A DNA stretch of 64,000 nt from Chloroflexota bacterium (GCA_021787595.1 JAJYLQ010000007.1:103726-167725), one strand, 5' to 3'; positions 1-8,851 are shown, counted from the first letter of the stretch. Numbers and translations are program-made. The notes: generated by a model not told the origin, from the letters alone.

Positions 1-678
1 CCCGACGGAGGCGGGGACGACCGCCTCATTCTCGATGGGTTTTCTGCCGCCGTTCCCCCGGGCTCTATCGTCGGGATAGTGGGTCCGAACGGCGCGGGCA
101 AGACCACGTTGCTGAAAATGATTATTGGCGAAGAAAAACCAGATAGCGGAAGCATCAAAATCGGTGATACCGTCAAACTTGCCTACGTTGACCAGGCGCG
201 CACCCTCGATCCGCAGAAAACCGTGTATGAAGAAATCTCGCAGGGGCAGGAAGTTTTGGAACTTGGCAAGCGCAAGATCAACGCGCGCGGTTATTGTTCC
301 TCGTTCAACTTCATGGGCACCGACCAGCAGCGCAAAGTCAGCGACCTCTCTGGCGGCGAGCGCAACCGCGTGCACCTCGCCAGGACCCTCACCGAAGGCG
401 CGAACGTTTTGTTACTCGATGAACCCACAAACGATTTGGATGTCAATACTTTGCGCGCCCTCGAAGGTGCGCTTGAAGAATTCGCAGGCACGGCGTTGGT
501 CGTCAGCCACGACCGCTGGTTCCTCGACCGCATCTGCACCCACCTCATTGTCTTCGAAGGCGACTCCGTCGCCAGGATGTACATCGGCAACTGGTCCGAT
601 TATGAAACGATGATGCGCGAAAAGTTCGGGAAGGATTTGACTCCGCATCGAGTCAAATACAGAACGCTGAAGAGATAA
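1..678 (+). CDS. ettA: EttA-type ABC-F translation factor (5' truncated by the window)
   Basis: This is the C-terminal ATPase half of an ABC-F protein; the frame is open from base 1, so the gene begins outside the window. Visible motifs are Walker [10 protein letters not shown], the signature [12 protein letters not shown], Walker [13 protein letters not shown] and the switch His in [11 protein letters not shown]. The ending [10 protein letters not shown] matches the conserved EttA tail (family knowledge). EttA proteins bind the ribosomal E site and gate entry into elongation according to ATP/ADP level; they are cytosolic and have no membrane domain. The last 95 bases are duplicated exactly 200 bp downstream. 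Confidence 0.93.
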   Translation, partial: PDGGGDDRLILDGFSAAVPPGSIVGIVGPNGAGKTTLLKMIIGEEKPDSGSIKIGDTVKLAYVDQARTLDPQKTVYEEISQGQEVLELGKRKINARGYCSSFNFMGTDQQRKVSDLSGGERNRVHLARTLTEGANVLLLDEPTNDLDVNTLRALEGALEEFAGTALVVSHDRWFLDRICTHLIVFEGDSVARMYIGNWSDYETMMREKFGKDLTPHRVKYRTLKR

Positions 679-686
679 ACAAGATT

Positions 687-781
687 CATGTCGTTGTGAG
701 GAGGAGCGGAGCGACGACGAAGCAATCTCCTCGACACTGGGGATTGCTTCGTGGCGCCTTGGCGCCACGAAGCAATGACAT
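687..781. repeat. GTCATTGCGA-family palindromic repeat
   Basis: A non-coding block between the ettA stop and the duplicated ettA tail. It starts atgtcgttg and ends caatgacat, giving inverted ends, and holds an inner palindrome around gtggcgccttggcgccac. Related blocks lie near 880-961, 45491-45537, 58640-58737 and 59703-59873. Confidence 0.6.
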
Positions 782-783
782 AT

Positions 784-878
784 CTGGCAACTGGTCCGAT
801 TATGCAGCCATGATGATGGAAAAGTTTGGGAAAGATTTGACTCTGCATCGGGTGAAGTATCGAACGCTGAAAAGGTAG
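784..878 (+). pseudogene. Duplicated 3' end of ettA
   Basis: The sequence repeats ettA 584-678 at an offset of exactly 200 bp. It encodes [19 protein letters not shown] followed by the [10 protein letters not shown] ending and a stop, against [19 protein letters not shown] in the real gene. No start codon or signature motifs are present, so it is a gene-end copy, not a gene. The copies have diverged at several third positions, so the event is not recent. Confidence 0.85.
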
Positions 879-879
879 C

Positions 880-961
880 GCGTCACTTTGAGCGACAGCG
901 AAGGGTCTCCTGCCAGCGGTTGAGATTCTTCGTGGCGCTTGGCGCCACTCAGAATGACATA
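880..961. repeat. GTCATTGCGA-family repeat, second copy after the ettA tail copy
   Basis: Begins gtcactttgagc and ends agaatgacat, with the inner block cttcgtggcgcttggcgcca matching the repeat at 687-781. With 784-878 it forms the second unit of a 200-bp tandem duplication (ettA tail plus repeat). Confidence 0.55.
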
Positions 962-1011
962 ACGATGAGGAGATTGCATTGTGCGGACGACTGCAATGAT
1001 ATCTATGAATC

Positions 1012-1042
1012 AAAAGACGGAGGTGGTTAGCCTCCGCCTTTT
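1012..1042. terminator. Bidirectional intrinsic terminator
   Basis: Arms aaaagacggagg and cctccgcctttt around the 7-nt loop tggttag. A-rich and T-rich flanks let it act in both directions. It lies between the convergent ettA and the Asp-box gene. Confidence 0.7.
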
Positions 1043-1075
1043 GTTCTTCCTTCATGACTTTTGTGTCCTTTATGG

Positions 1076-2230
1076 TTAAGAGACCGCGGCTTCGACGGAA
1101 TTGATGGGCGGCAGGTAATCTGCCATCAACTCCCAACTATCGCCCGAGTCGCGTGAATAGAATAACTGACCGGTGTTCGTGCCAACATAAATCCCGGCAT
1201 CTTCAAAATTATCCGTTGCCATCGCTTCACGCAAAACAACCAGATGCGCTTTATTCGGCAATCCCTTCGATATTCTCTTCCAGGATTCACCGGCATCCTT
1301 ACTGCGCCAGACGGAAAATTTTCCATCCACGCTCATGCGATATTCATCGCTTTCTTCGAGCGCGATATAAATCGTTTTCGGATCCGTTGGATGCACGGCG
1401 ATCGGGAACCCAAATCGAGCTGGCAATTTGCCTTCGCCGATATCAATCCAATCTTCACCTGCATCATCACTGCGATATACACCGCAATGATTTTGCTGGA
1501 ACAAAACATTTGGATTCGATGGATGCATCGCCATCTTGTGAACGCATTGACCGTATTCGGGAAACTGGTCCGGTTGGAAGCAGGCATGAACGTGTTTGTT
1601 GTGCGGCGACCAAGTCAGCCCGCCATCATCGGTGCGATAACAACCTGCCGCCGAAACGGCGATATACATCCGCTTCGGATTCTTCGGATCCAAAAGAATG
1701 GTGTGCAAGGCCAAGCCGCCCGCGCCTGGGTTCCATTTGCCGCGATGCGGATGATCGAATAGATTTTCGTTAAGCGTCCATGTCTCGCCGCGATCTTTGG
1801 AGATAAACAAGGAAGCAGGTTGCGCACCCGCATATAAAACGTTCGGTTCATCGGCGCGACCGGGTGTGATATTCCAAACCTTGATCATTTTTTCCGGCTT
1901 GTCTTTGATATTCTCTCCACTTTCAGAACGGAACATTTCATCCACTGTGCTGGCCGGCCTGCCCGATGCCGATGGACGCGTGAGCGTAGGCACCTGCTTG
2001 GCTTGCTTCCACGTTTTGCCGAAGTCATCGGAGTAATGCGTCGTCGGTCCGTAGACAAAGTGATCGGTCGCGGTATGGAGGCGCTGATCGCGGTCATCCA
2101 TCCTCATGTGCATCACATTCCAACTTTTAAATTGAATATCACTGACTTTCCATTTTTCGCGCGCGGCATTGCTTTCGAAAATAAAGCCGCCCTTGGTGGT
2201 TCCGATATATACCTGTACTTTATTTTTCAC
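1076..2230 (-). CDS. Asp-box (BNR/sortilin-like) beta-propeller protein
   Basis: A 384-residue protein with at least six Asp-box motifs (S/T-x-D-x-G-x-x-W): SDDFGKTW, SKDRGETW, TDDGGLTW, SDDAGEDW, SKDAGESW and SRDSGDSW, spaced as in the blades of a sialidase/VPS10-type propeller. There is no signal peptide or membrane segment, so it is probably cytosolic. Such proteins are often annotated as exo-alpha-sialidase or glycosyl hydrolase, but no catalytic sialidase residues can be assigned here, so only the fold is claimed. The GTG start at 2230 is chosen because an AAAGGAG Shine-Dalgarno lies just upstream. Single gene, flanked by terminators. Confidence 0.8.
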   Translation of the reverse strand: MKNKVQVYIGTTKGGFIFESNAAREKWKVSDIQFKSWNVMHMRMDDRDQRLHTATDHFVYGPTTHYSDDFGKTWKQAKQVPTLTRPSASGRPASTVDEMFRSESGENIKDKPEKMIKVWNITPGRADEPNVLYAGAQPASLFISKDRGETWTLNENLFDHPHRGKWNPGAGGLALHTILLDPKNPKRMYIAVSAAGCYRTDDGGLTWSPHNKHVHACFQPDQFPEYGQCVHKMAMHPSNPNVLFQQNHCGVYRSDDAGEDWIDIGEGKLPARFGFPIAVHPTDPKTIYIALEESDEYRMSVDGKFSVWRSKDAGESWKRISKGLPNKAHLVVLREAMATDNFEDAGIYVGTNTGQLFYSRDSGDSWELMADYLPPINSVEAAVS

Positions 2231-2313
2231 ATTAGTCTCCTTTCAGTCTACCAGAATAAATGTTCTAAAAATTATACCATAATTGTCCAGTTTGCAAGTG
2301 AGAATCCTGGCGC

Positions 2314-2351
2314 TAAAAAAGCGCAGGAGCAGGCTGTCAACCTGCTCCTGC
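2314..2351 (-). terminator. Intrinsic terminator of the Gly-rich membrane protein gene
   Basis: An 11-bp perfect stem (arms 2323-2333 and 2341-2351, loop ctgtcaa) followed on the minus strand by a T6 tract (2315-2320). Confidence 0.75.
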
Positions 2352-2385
2352 AAATAGAGGGCAAATTCGATTTGATGAAACTGTT

Positions 2386-2886
2386 CTAACTCTGCGGGTT
2401 ATTTTCCCCGCTTGGAACCGGCGCGGGACTTGCCGGAGGCGCCGCGGCAGCGGCCATGCCATTGCGCTTCCCGATTTGATAGAAGATGAACGCCACCAGC
2501 GCCAGCACTCCGATTGGGATCAGCAGGCGCAACAACCCGCCAAGAAAGAAGAACATTCCAAACGGCATGAACATGCCGAATGGCCCGAAGCCGCCGTATG
2601 GCATGAAGCCGCGTCCGCCAAAGCGCTGCGTCCAGCTGTAGCCGCGGCCCGGTCCGAATCCAAAACCGGGACGCGTCCCGCGCGGCCCATTCGGATTGGC
2701 CGGTGTGGTTTGACCGTTCGGCGCGTTGGGAACAGTCTGCCCATTTGGCGCGTTGAAGCGATTCGCATATCGCGGTCCGAAGGCAAAAAGTGGATGTGTC
2801 TGCACGAGGAAGACAACTCCCACAATGGCTCCCACGATTACCAGTACAATGACGATCCCCAGAATCCATTTCCAAACTTTGCTCAT
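2386..2886 (-). CDS. Small Gly/Pro/Asn-rich two-helix membrane protein
   Basis: A 166-residue protein starting MSKVWKWILG. The ATG at 2886 has an AAGGAG site upstream; the longer open frame above it has no such signal. Two hydrophobic helices (about residues 6-28 and 120-148) flank a low-complexity loop with repeated NAPNGQT units and a Gly/Phe/Arg-rich stretch (GFGFGPGRGY). The tail is Ala/Pro-rich. I do not recognise a family. The composition resembles Gly-rich envelope proteins found beside stress genes, but no function can be assigned. Confidence 0.75.
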   Translation of the reverse strand: MSKVWKWILGIVIVLVIVGAIVGVVFLVQTHPLFAFGPRYANRFNAPNGQTVPNAPNGQTTPANPNGPRGTRPGFGFGPGRGYSWTQRFGGRGFMPYGGFGPFGMFMPFGMFFFLGGLLRLLIPIGVLALVAFIFYQIGKRNGMAAAAAPPASPAPVPSGENNPQS

Positions 2887-3080
2887 ATTGAACTCCTTGA
2901 TTTGAACGGTTGTATCATACCCCCCGACCGCAAAAAACGTATTAGAAAACTGTATAGCCATTATGTAGGCTGCGAGGCGGATTCCTACCTGAGAATCACG
3001 GAACAAAATCAGCCAAACTTATGACATTTTGGGGAAGCAAAAAACGGTCTCTTTGTTTTTGAGCTTGATAAAATTCGACC

Positions 3081-3695
3081 ATGCCAAAGTCGAAACGTAA
3101 CTCGCTCATTTTCTTTTTTCTCACTGTTTTGATCATCGCCGTCGTTGCCTTATTCGGTCCTTCGGATCAAACGCTTGGATCGAATGTCCGCGTGGTGTAT
3201 CTGCACGGCGCGTGGGTGCTGACGGCGGAGCTTGCCTTCGCTCTCGCGGGACTGGCGGGCCTGGTCGGCCTCCTCACGCGCCGGGACTCGTTCCATGGCT
3301 GGTCCGCCGCCCTCGGACGCGCCGGAATCTTTTTCTGGATCACGTACATTCCGCTTTCGCTGTGGGCGATGGAAACCAACTGGAACGGACTCTTCCTTGC
3401 CGAGCCGCGCTTTCACCTCGCCGTGACGTTCGCAGTCGTTGGTTTGCTTTTGCAAATTGGCTTGTGGTTCATCAACGTCAATTGGCTGACATCCGCCGCG
3501 AATCTGATTTTCATCGTTGTCCTGCGGATTGTGTTCTCCGCCGCGCAATATGTGATGCATCCGCCGCCCTCGCCGATCTTCAATTCAGGGGATTGGCGAA
3601 TTATTGGATTCTTTATCGCGCTCAATGTGTTGAGTTGGGTTGCGGGTTATTTCCTGACGTTAGTCTTTCTGTCTTACAGGCCTAAAAGAGCCTAA
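3081..3695 (+). CDS. Six-helix membrane protein resembling CcmC/CcsA
   Basis: A 204-residue integral membrane protein with about six predicted helices. The segment GSNVRVVYLHGAWV (His42) aligns by eye with MGQVQRVFYFHIATAWV of the CcmC domain at 27.1 kb, and QYVMHPPPSPI (His160) sits where CcmC has its second haem-ligand His in TIHPVVIG. The tryptophan-rich WWD loop is not preserved; ETNWNGLFLAEPRF stands in its place. A divergent member of the haem-handling CcmC/CcsA superfamily is therefore an inference from two His positions and topology. A gataaaat box lies about 10 bases before the ATG, suggesting a very short leader. Confidence 0.65.
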   Translation: MPKSKRNSLIFFFLTVLIIAVVALFGPSDQTLGSNVRVVYLHGAWVLTAELAFALAGLAGLVGLLTRRDSFHGWSAALGRAGIFFWITYIPLSLWAMETNWNGLFLAEPRFHLAVTFAVVGLLLQIGLWFINVNWLTSAANLIFIVVLRIVFSAAQYVMHPPPSPIFNSGDWRIIGFFIALNVLSWVAGYFLTLVFLSYRPKRA

Positions 3696-3708
3696 CAGGT
3701 CACAGAGA

Positions 3709-3960
3709 ATGACTGCATTCGAAAGATTCGAGGATATGAGGTCGTGGCAATCGGCGCGGGAGTTGGTTGGGATGATTTATCGCCCGACCGATCTTCAAGA
3801 TTTCAGCCATGATTTTGCGCTGCGCGATCAAATTCGCCGGGCGGTTATCTCGGTCATGAGCAATTTGAAAAAGCTTATACAAAAGCCAGGGGAAACGAAT
3901 TATTCCACAAAAGAAGAATCGGGGGAATATTCCATTGAGTTACCGGACAACATCACGTGA
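3709..3960 (+). pseudogene. Four-helix-bundle (23S rRNA IVP-like) protein, truncated
   Basis: The first 50 residues (FEDMRSWQSARELVGMIYR ... QIRRAVISVMSN) match the start of the widespread four-helix-bundle/23S intervening-sequence protein family, normally about 115-125 residues. After SN the usual IAEGF core is missing, and the frame runs into unrelated sequence ending DNIT at residue 83. A second frame reads on as FEKAYTKARGNELFHK, which resembles the expected continuation, so a deletion plus frameshift is likely. It starts 13 bases after the preceding gene. Confidence 0.55.
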
Positions 3961-4000
3961 AAATTCGGCAGCCTTTCATCATCAATCAACCTGCCGGACG

Positions 4001-4065
4001 TGTGAGACTTAAAGACTTGTAAGACTTTTGAGACTTGTTAGACCTGCCAGACCTGTTAGACTTCT
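4001..4065. repeat. Short irregular agactt/agacctg repeat
   Basis: The leader before the MFS gene contains about seven near-repeats of agactt(gt) and agacctg at 10-13 base spacing. No hairpin is evident. It could be slippage-derived sequence or a regulatory array. Confidence 0.45.
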
Positions 4066-4071
4066 GGATTT

Positions 4072-5271
4072 ATGAGACTCAAAGTCCAACTCGTCATCAT
4101 CACCTGCCTCCGCATTATTTTGAATACGATGCACAGGATGGTCTACCCGTTCCTGACGATTTTTGCGCGCGGCCTCGGCGTGGACGTGACAGCTATTTCT
4201 TTTGCATTGACCGGTCGCAACGTGGCAAGCGTGTTCAGTCCAGTCTTTGCTCCGGTTGCAGACTGGCGCGGGCGCAAGTTCGGGATGCTGGCGGGAGCGG
4301 TTACATTCACCGTTGTTGGACTCGTTGCAGTCTATCCGAGCCTCATCACATTGACGATTGCATTGATTCTGGCGGTCACCAGCAAATCATTATTCGACCC
4401 GGCCATTCAAGCCTATTTCGGCGACCGCGTGGCGTACGAGCAGCGCGGTACAGCGCTTGCCATTACTGAAATGTCGTGGTCGCTGGCGTTCATCGCAGGC
4501 GTCCCATTGATGGGATTCCTGATCGCGCGTTTTGGGTGGTCTGCGCCGTTCCCGGTGTTGGCGGCATTGGGCATCGGCATGTTCGCGGTCGTCTGGCGGA
4601 TGATCCCGCGCAGCGATCCGCACCACGAACCGGACAACGAGGCGCGCAAAAATGCCGGCATTGTGCTGGCATCCATTCCCGCGCTGGCTGGGATTTCGAT
4701 TGCGTTATGGGCCAGCGCCGCGAACGAAATGGTCAACATCATTTTTGGTGTCTGGCTCTCCGACTCGTTTGGATTGCAGATCGCAGCCCTGGCCGGCGCG
4801 TCCGCCGTCATTGGGCTGGCCGAATTGAGCGGAGAAGGACTCGTCGCCTTGACAACGGACCGGCTCGGCAAGCCGCGCGCTGTCATGATCGGATTGTTCG
4901 CGAACATCCTGGCATCCGTTCTTTTGCCGTTCATCGGCCAGACGGAAATCGGCGCGCTCGTCGGCCTGTTCTTCTTTTACATTTCGTTTGAATACATGGT
5001 GGTCAGCCAGTTGCCGATGATGAATGAAATTGTGCCGCGTGCGCGTGCAACTGCGATGGCGTTCAATCTGGTTGGATTCGGTGTTGGTCGTTCGCTCGGC
5101 GCGCTGCTTTCCACACTGGTTTATCAGCATTTTGGATTTTTGTCGGTTACGGTAATCGCTGCCATGTTCAACATTTTTGCGATGATCGCGCTGGCTGAAA
5201 TGCAGCAGAAGGTCATCATCCTGCCGCGATTGATGATGTGGTTCAAGCGGACTTTCTCGCGTGCGGGCTGA
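4072..5271 (+). CDS. MFS transporter
   Basis: A 399-residue protein with about twelve hydrophobic helices in two six-helix halves. The loop after helix 2 carries an MFS motif-A-like DWRGRKFGMLAG, and the second half has the matching DRLGKPRAVMIG loop. Substrate is unknown; the general pattern resembles drug/metabolite exporters of the major facilitator superfamily. No good Shine-Dalgarno precedes the ATG. The next gene has its own -10 box overlapping this gene's end. Confidence 0.85.
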   Translation: MRLKVQLVIITCLRIILNTMHRMVYPFLTIFARGLGVDVTAISFALTGRNVASVFSPVFAPVADWRGRKFGMLAGAVTFTVVGLVAVYPSLITLTIALILAVTSKSLFDPAIQAYFGDRVAYEQRGTALAITEMSWSLAFIAGVPLMGFLIARFGWSAPFPVLAALGIGMFAVVWRMIPRSDPHHEPDNEARKNAGIVLASIPALAGISIALWASAANEMVNIIFGVWLSDSFGLQIAALAGASAVIGLAELSGEGLVALTTDRLGKPRAVMIGLFANILASVLLPFIGQTEIGALVGLFFFYISFEYMVVSQLPMMNEIVPRARATAMAFNLVGFGVGRSLGALLSTLVYQHFGFLSVTVIAAMFNIFAMIALAEMQQKVIILPRLMMWFKRTFSRAG

Positions 5272-5277
5272 TATAAT
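5272..5277 (+). promoter_or_regulatory. -10 box for the methyltransferase gene
   Basis: tataat immediately after the MFS stop codon, 28 bases before the ATG at 5305, with gggaggaa between. No convincing -35 box is visible. Confidence 0.5.
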
Positions 5278-5304
5278 CGGGAGGAATTTTCGCCAAAGGA
5301 TTTT

Positions 5305-5913
5305 ATGTCTCAACCTTCAACTCATTTGACGCGCGGCGGAGGATTGCTCGAACCGATGCTGGCGCGTCTGCGGACCCAGCGCGCCAACCGCCTCATCCCT
5401 GCAGACCTTCGAGCGGGCCGCATCCTCGACGTCGGATGCGGCTCTTATCCGTATTTCCTCGCTCACACCGCGTTCCAGGAAAAGTTTGCCGTTGACCAGT
5501 TGCCGATGTCGAAGGATATTGCGGTCAATCATCACATCGAATTCTTCACGCTCGATCTCAACAAGGAACCACACCTGCCTTTTGACGATAACTTCTTCAG
5601 CGCGGTGACGCTGCTGGCTGTGGTCGAACATCTCAACCCGGATAGTATGGCCTTATTATTCAAAGAAAGCCGGCGCGTGTTGAAGCCCGGTGGGCAAGTC
5701 ATCATGACCACGCCTGCCGCCTGGTCGGACGGGTTGCTCAAGTTCATGGCGCGCGTCAATCTGGTCAGTGCGGAGGAGATCCACGAACACGCCTTCGCTT
5801 ATACCCTGCCGCTGATCGGATGGCATTTCGGTCAGGCGGGTTTTGAAATGAGCAAGGTCCGGTTTGGTTATTTTGAGTTTATGCTCAACATGTGGGCGAT
5901 AGCGCAAAAATAA
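5305..5913 (+). CDS. Class I SAM-dependent methyltransferase
   Basis: A 202-residue Rossmann methyltransferase. Motif I is RILDVGCGSYPYF (about residues 39-51), a motif-IV-like region reads AVTLLAVVEHLNP, and RRVLKPGGQVIMTTPA follows, as in the Methyltransf_11/UbiE-like group. The substrate is not predictable; context (MFS pump before, DNA-modification island after) does not help. Cytosolic. Confidence 0.85.
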   Translation: MSQPSTHLTRGGGLLEPMLARLRTQRANRLIPADLRAGRILDVGCGSYPYFLAHTAFQEKFAVDQLPMSKDIAVNHHIEFFTLDLNKEPHLPFDDNFFSAVTLLAVVEHLNPDSMALLFKESRRVLKPGGQVIMTTPAAWSDGLLKFMARVNLVSAEEIHEHAFAYTLPLIGWHFGQAGFEMSKVRFGYFEFMLNMWAIAQK

Positions 5914-5929
5914 TCTAATTTTCTTCCCG

Positions 5930-5935
5930 TATAAT
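5930..5935 (+). promoter_or_regulatory. -10 box for the PLD nuclease gene
   Basis: tataat 29 bases before the start codon; AAGGA lies 8 bases before the ATG. It gives the AT-rich island its own promoter. Confidence 0.5.
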
Positions 5936-5964
5936 TAGAGAAATCTATTTGCTAAGGACATTAT

Positions 5965-7143
5965 ATGAAAACTAGCGTTGTCCTTCAACCCTCGAATGGG
6001 GAAATGGGAGAAATTATCAAAGGCCTTCTCTCATCGCAAGAACCCATCTACAATAATATATGGCTTGTATCTGCGTTTGCAAATGCACAGGCTTTGCAAC
6101 GAATTGCTCCAAGTATTTTGAATGCAAAGGCAAAAGGCGCAAATATCAACATCGTTGCTGGTTTTGATGTTAAATCAACTTCTGCTGAAGCATTGAGAAA
6201 GATACATTCGCTGGGCGTTAATTCTGTTCTTGTCCACAACGCTCGCAGAGGGCATACTTTTCATCCGAAAATTTATCTATTTGAAGCCACAGATCGAAAA
6301 GCGGAGGTCTTTGTTGGTTCCAGTAACTTGACTGATGGAGGTCTTTATACGAATTATGAGGCATCTACGAGAACCACTTTCGAGTTTCCCACGGATAAAG
6401 AGGAATATGCTCAGTTCTTAACGTCGCTCGAAATATATTTGAGGCCAACGGGAGATACTGCACAAACCCTAACACAAGAATTGATAAATACTCTTGTTAA
6501 ACGCGGGGAAGTTCCAAGTGAGAAGGAGATTCGGAAAAGCCAGGCAAAACTTTTAAAGCCTAAAAGGAAAGCGAATATTCCAAAATCTCCTTTTGGTGTA
6601 GAAAAAATTAAACGTCCGCCCGTTTTGAAAGAATCTTTTAAGAAAACGCCAATAGCTGTAAAACCGGGTATAAAAATATCATCCCGTAAGGTTTCAGGTA
6701 AGTCGCCGATTTTGGGAGAATTACTTTGGCAGAAAACTAACCTTCCTGCTTCAGATGTACAAAGACAATCTGGAAATGTTACAGGTGGTTTGCGCTTGAC
6801 TCAAGCGGGTTGGGATGCGTCAGGAAATCCAATAGACCAAACTGTGTATTTCAGAAATGATGTTTTTGGTCATTTAGCTTGGTCTGTATGGAAGGAAAGG
6901 CCGTACAGTGAAATGGCAGAGGCGAACTTTGATGTTTATCTTCTCGGAGAAAATTACGGAATTCATCAACTTATGATTAGCCATAAGCCTAGCGGAGAAG
7001 CAGGGCAACACAACTACACTACTATCCTGCATTGGAGCGATTTGGCCGAAACAATTCGCCAATTAAATCTTGTTGGAAGAACGTTCAATTTATATGCTCC
7101 CCCAAAGAGTCAGGCAGAACCGTTTGTTATTGAGGTGATCTAA
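5965..7143 (+). CDS. PLD-family nuclease (candidate restriction endonuclease, NgoFVII/BfiI-like)
   Basis: A 392-residue protein. The N-terminal half is a phospholipase-D-type nuclease domain with HPKIYLF (His100, Lys102) and FVGSSNLTDGG (118-126), the HxK...GSxN signature. After a Lys-rich linker (about 185-240) a C-terminal domain of about 150 residues follows (from GGLRLTQAGWDASGNP through ISHKPSGEAGQHNYTTILHW), which may bind DNA like the B3-like domain of BfiI/NgoFVII enzymes. It is convergent with, and overlaps by 4 bp, an adenine methylase gene, which favours a restriction-modification role. Base composition is markedly more AT-rich than the flanking MFS and methyltransferase genes. Confidence 0.8.
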   Translation: MKTSVVLQPSNGEMGEIIKGLLSSQEPIYNNIWLVSAFANAQALQRIAPSILNAKAKGANINIVAGFDVKSTSAEALRKIHSLGVNSVLVHNARRGHTFHPKIYLFEATDRKAEVFVGSSNLTDGGLYTNYEASTRTTFEFPTDKEEYAQFLTSLEIYLRPTGDTAQTLTQELINTLVKRGEVPSEKEIRKSQAKLLKPKRKANIPKSPFGVEKIKRPPVLKESFKKTPIAVKPGIKISSRKVSGKSPILGELLWQKTNLPASDVQRQSGNVTGGLRLTQAGWDASGNPIDQTVYFRNDVFGHLAWSVWKERPYSEMAEANFDVYLLGENYGIHQLMISHKPSGEAGQHNYTTILHWSDLAETIRQLNLVGRTFNLYAPPKSQAEPFVIEVI

Positions 7144-8810
7144 GCCTGATTAGTCATTTCATCTTCATCAGTTTCATCAATACCTTGCCTCTGACGACGA
7201 AATCTCAAACGCGACCATGCTTCCAAAAGCGTGGTCGTCTCTTTTTTGTCGAAACCAAGCGGCATTAAAATTTTTTCGTTTTGTTGAGAAAACAATTCCT
7301 CGGCTGAAATCCCACTTTGGATAAGAGAATTGAGCTTATAAAGTTCCTTTTGGTCGTATCGTCGAATCGGAACCAACAACTTTCGTATTTCAGAAGGTAC
7401 GAGTTCTAGAACTCCGCCGCCATAATGTCTTCCTTCGATTTCGGCGCTTAATGCGGTAAGGCTGTTGATGAAAGAGCCAACGAGTGTTGCTTCATTGAAT
7501 TTTTTGTGTCGGACGCGATAGGTTGTGTCAGTTGTATACGCCTGTGCTTTATTGAAAACCAAACGCGGAAAGTCATGACTCCTCTTTAGCATTCCAAGGG
7601 ATGTGGCATAGACAGAGGGGACACTATACCAAGGTTCTCGGATTCGGCATTTGTATCTTTTATGTATATCTAATTTCTCACCAAGATAAATATAATTTCT
7701 TACAGGCTCAGGCAACTCGCTGAGTTTCTCGTCAGAAAACCAAATGAAATTTGTTGGCAAGCCAAGTTTTTTATTTCTTTCAATTGAATCGTAGTCAAAA
7801 ACGACGCCTGGGACATGTTCGCTTTTCCCAAACATGGGATATGCCCATTTTTTTAGAGAGTATTGTTTGACGATCTCATCGGGCACGAGAAAGAATTTAT
7901 TCGCTCCCGTGACAATTCCAACAGCAACCTCAGCAATATTGTCAAAATAATAAACGCCTGAGTTCTCTTTTGCCTTTTTCAAAACTTCACGCTCTGCACT
8001 TGAAAGTAAAGCTAGCATCCACTTTCCCTTTACAGTTTCTCCGTTTGTATATTTGGCCCTTTCAAAATAACCTTCTGGATTTTCGGCGAGAAAATCTTTG
8101 CTTCGAGTTGCGATGATTGATACACCCCTAAAGTGTTCATCTGGTTCATTCTTTTTTTCTACTAACAACAGAACTGCGCCTTGAAGCGTACCTTCAAACC
8201 ATATTTCTTGAGGGTCGAAAATCAAAACGCGAGAGCAAACCTTTGTCAGATAGACGCGCAGGGATTCCGCATGAAGTATATGCAGCAATTCCGAGGGAAC
8301 AACCATTGCCAGCCTGCCGCCTGGGCGCAATAAAGCCAAAGAGGATATAACAAAAGGAACCCAAGCATTTGTATGCTTTGTGAATGGCAGATGAAAGACT
8401 TTGAAAATCTGCTCCGAAATGTTTTGTAAATTACTATCTAAATATTGATAGCGAATAAATGGTGGATTTCCTATAACAGCATCAAACTGAGGAGGATTTA
8501 GTAACTTTGCAAGTGACCAGCCAAGAAAATCTCGGCTCTCAATTTCAACTTCAACTTTCTTGAATTCATTAGCCGCCTGCCTTGCTTTGCGAGCTTCAAC
8601 AGGTTCGATTTCAAATGCTTTTATTGACTTCAAGCCATTGGTATTTAATCTTGAAAGGCCATACAAAAACACACCATCACCACAACTCGGTTCCAAAATG
8701 GATTTTGGATGGATATTCAAAACCCATTTCAAAAGAAATGCGGCAATGTCGGGGTTCGTATAATAACCACCGCGCAGTTTGGTTGGCGATTCGTTAATCT
8801 TGAAGTTCAT
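7140..8810 (-). CDS. Type II N6-adenine DNA methyltransferase
   Basis: A 556-residue class I DNA methylase. It begins with the family's GGYYTNPDIAAFLLKWV, then motif I ILEPSCGDGVFL (38-49) and catalytic motif IV VIGNPPFIRYQYLD (NPPF at 115-118). The C-terminal part (from about residue 280) should be the target-recognition domain, as in TaqI/Eco57I-type enzymes. It reads toward the PLD nuclease gene and overlaps its stop by 4 bp. A -35/-10 pair lies at 8852-8879. The recognition sequence cannot be predicted. Confidence 0.88.
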   Translation of the reverse strand: MNFKINESPTKLRGGYYTNPDIAAFLLKWVLNIHPKSILEPSCGDGVFLYGLSRLNTNGLKSIKAFEIEPVEARKARQAANEFKKVEVEIESRDFLGWSLAKLLNPPQFDAVIGNPPFIRYQYLDSNLQNISEQIFKVFHLPFTKHTNAWVPFVISSLALLRPGGRLAMVVPSELLHILHAESLRVYLTKVCSRVLIFDPQEIWFEGTLQGAVLLLVEKKNEPDEHFRGVSIIATRSKDFLAENPEGYFERAKYTNGETVKGKWMLALLSSAEREVLKKAKENSGVYYFDNIAEVAVGIVTGANKFFLVPDEIVKQYSLKKWAYPMFGKSEHVPGVVFDYDSIERNKKLGLPTNFIWFSDEKLSELPEPVRNYIYLGEKLDIHKRYKCRIREPWYSVPSVYATSLGMLKRSHDFPRLVFNKAQAYTTDTTYRVRHKKFNEATLVGSFINSLTALSAEIEGRHYGGGVLELVPSEIRKLLVPIRRYDQKELYKLNSLIQSGISAEELFSQQNEKILMPLGFDKKETTTLLEAWSRLRFRRQRQGIDETDEDEMTNQA

Positions 8811-8851
8811 TCTCAGTCAACTTCAGTTACCAGCACAAATATTCTATAATT

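Noticed and set aside
2003..2389. Plus-strand frame across the Asp-box gene start
   Set aside because: It runs antisense to the Asp-box start and through the terminator hairpin at 2314-2351; no supporting features.
4001..4065. Possible CRISPR-like array
   Set aside because: Units are only about 6-8 bases with irregular spacing and no spacers; no cas genes in the window.
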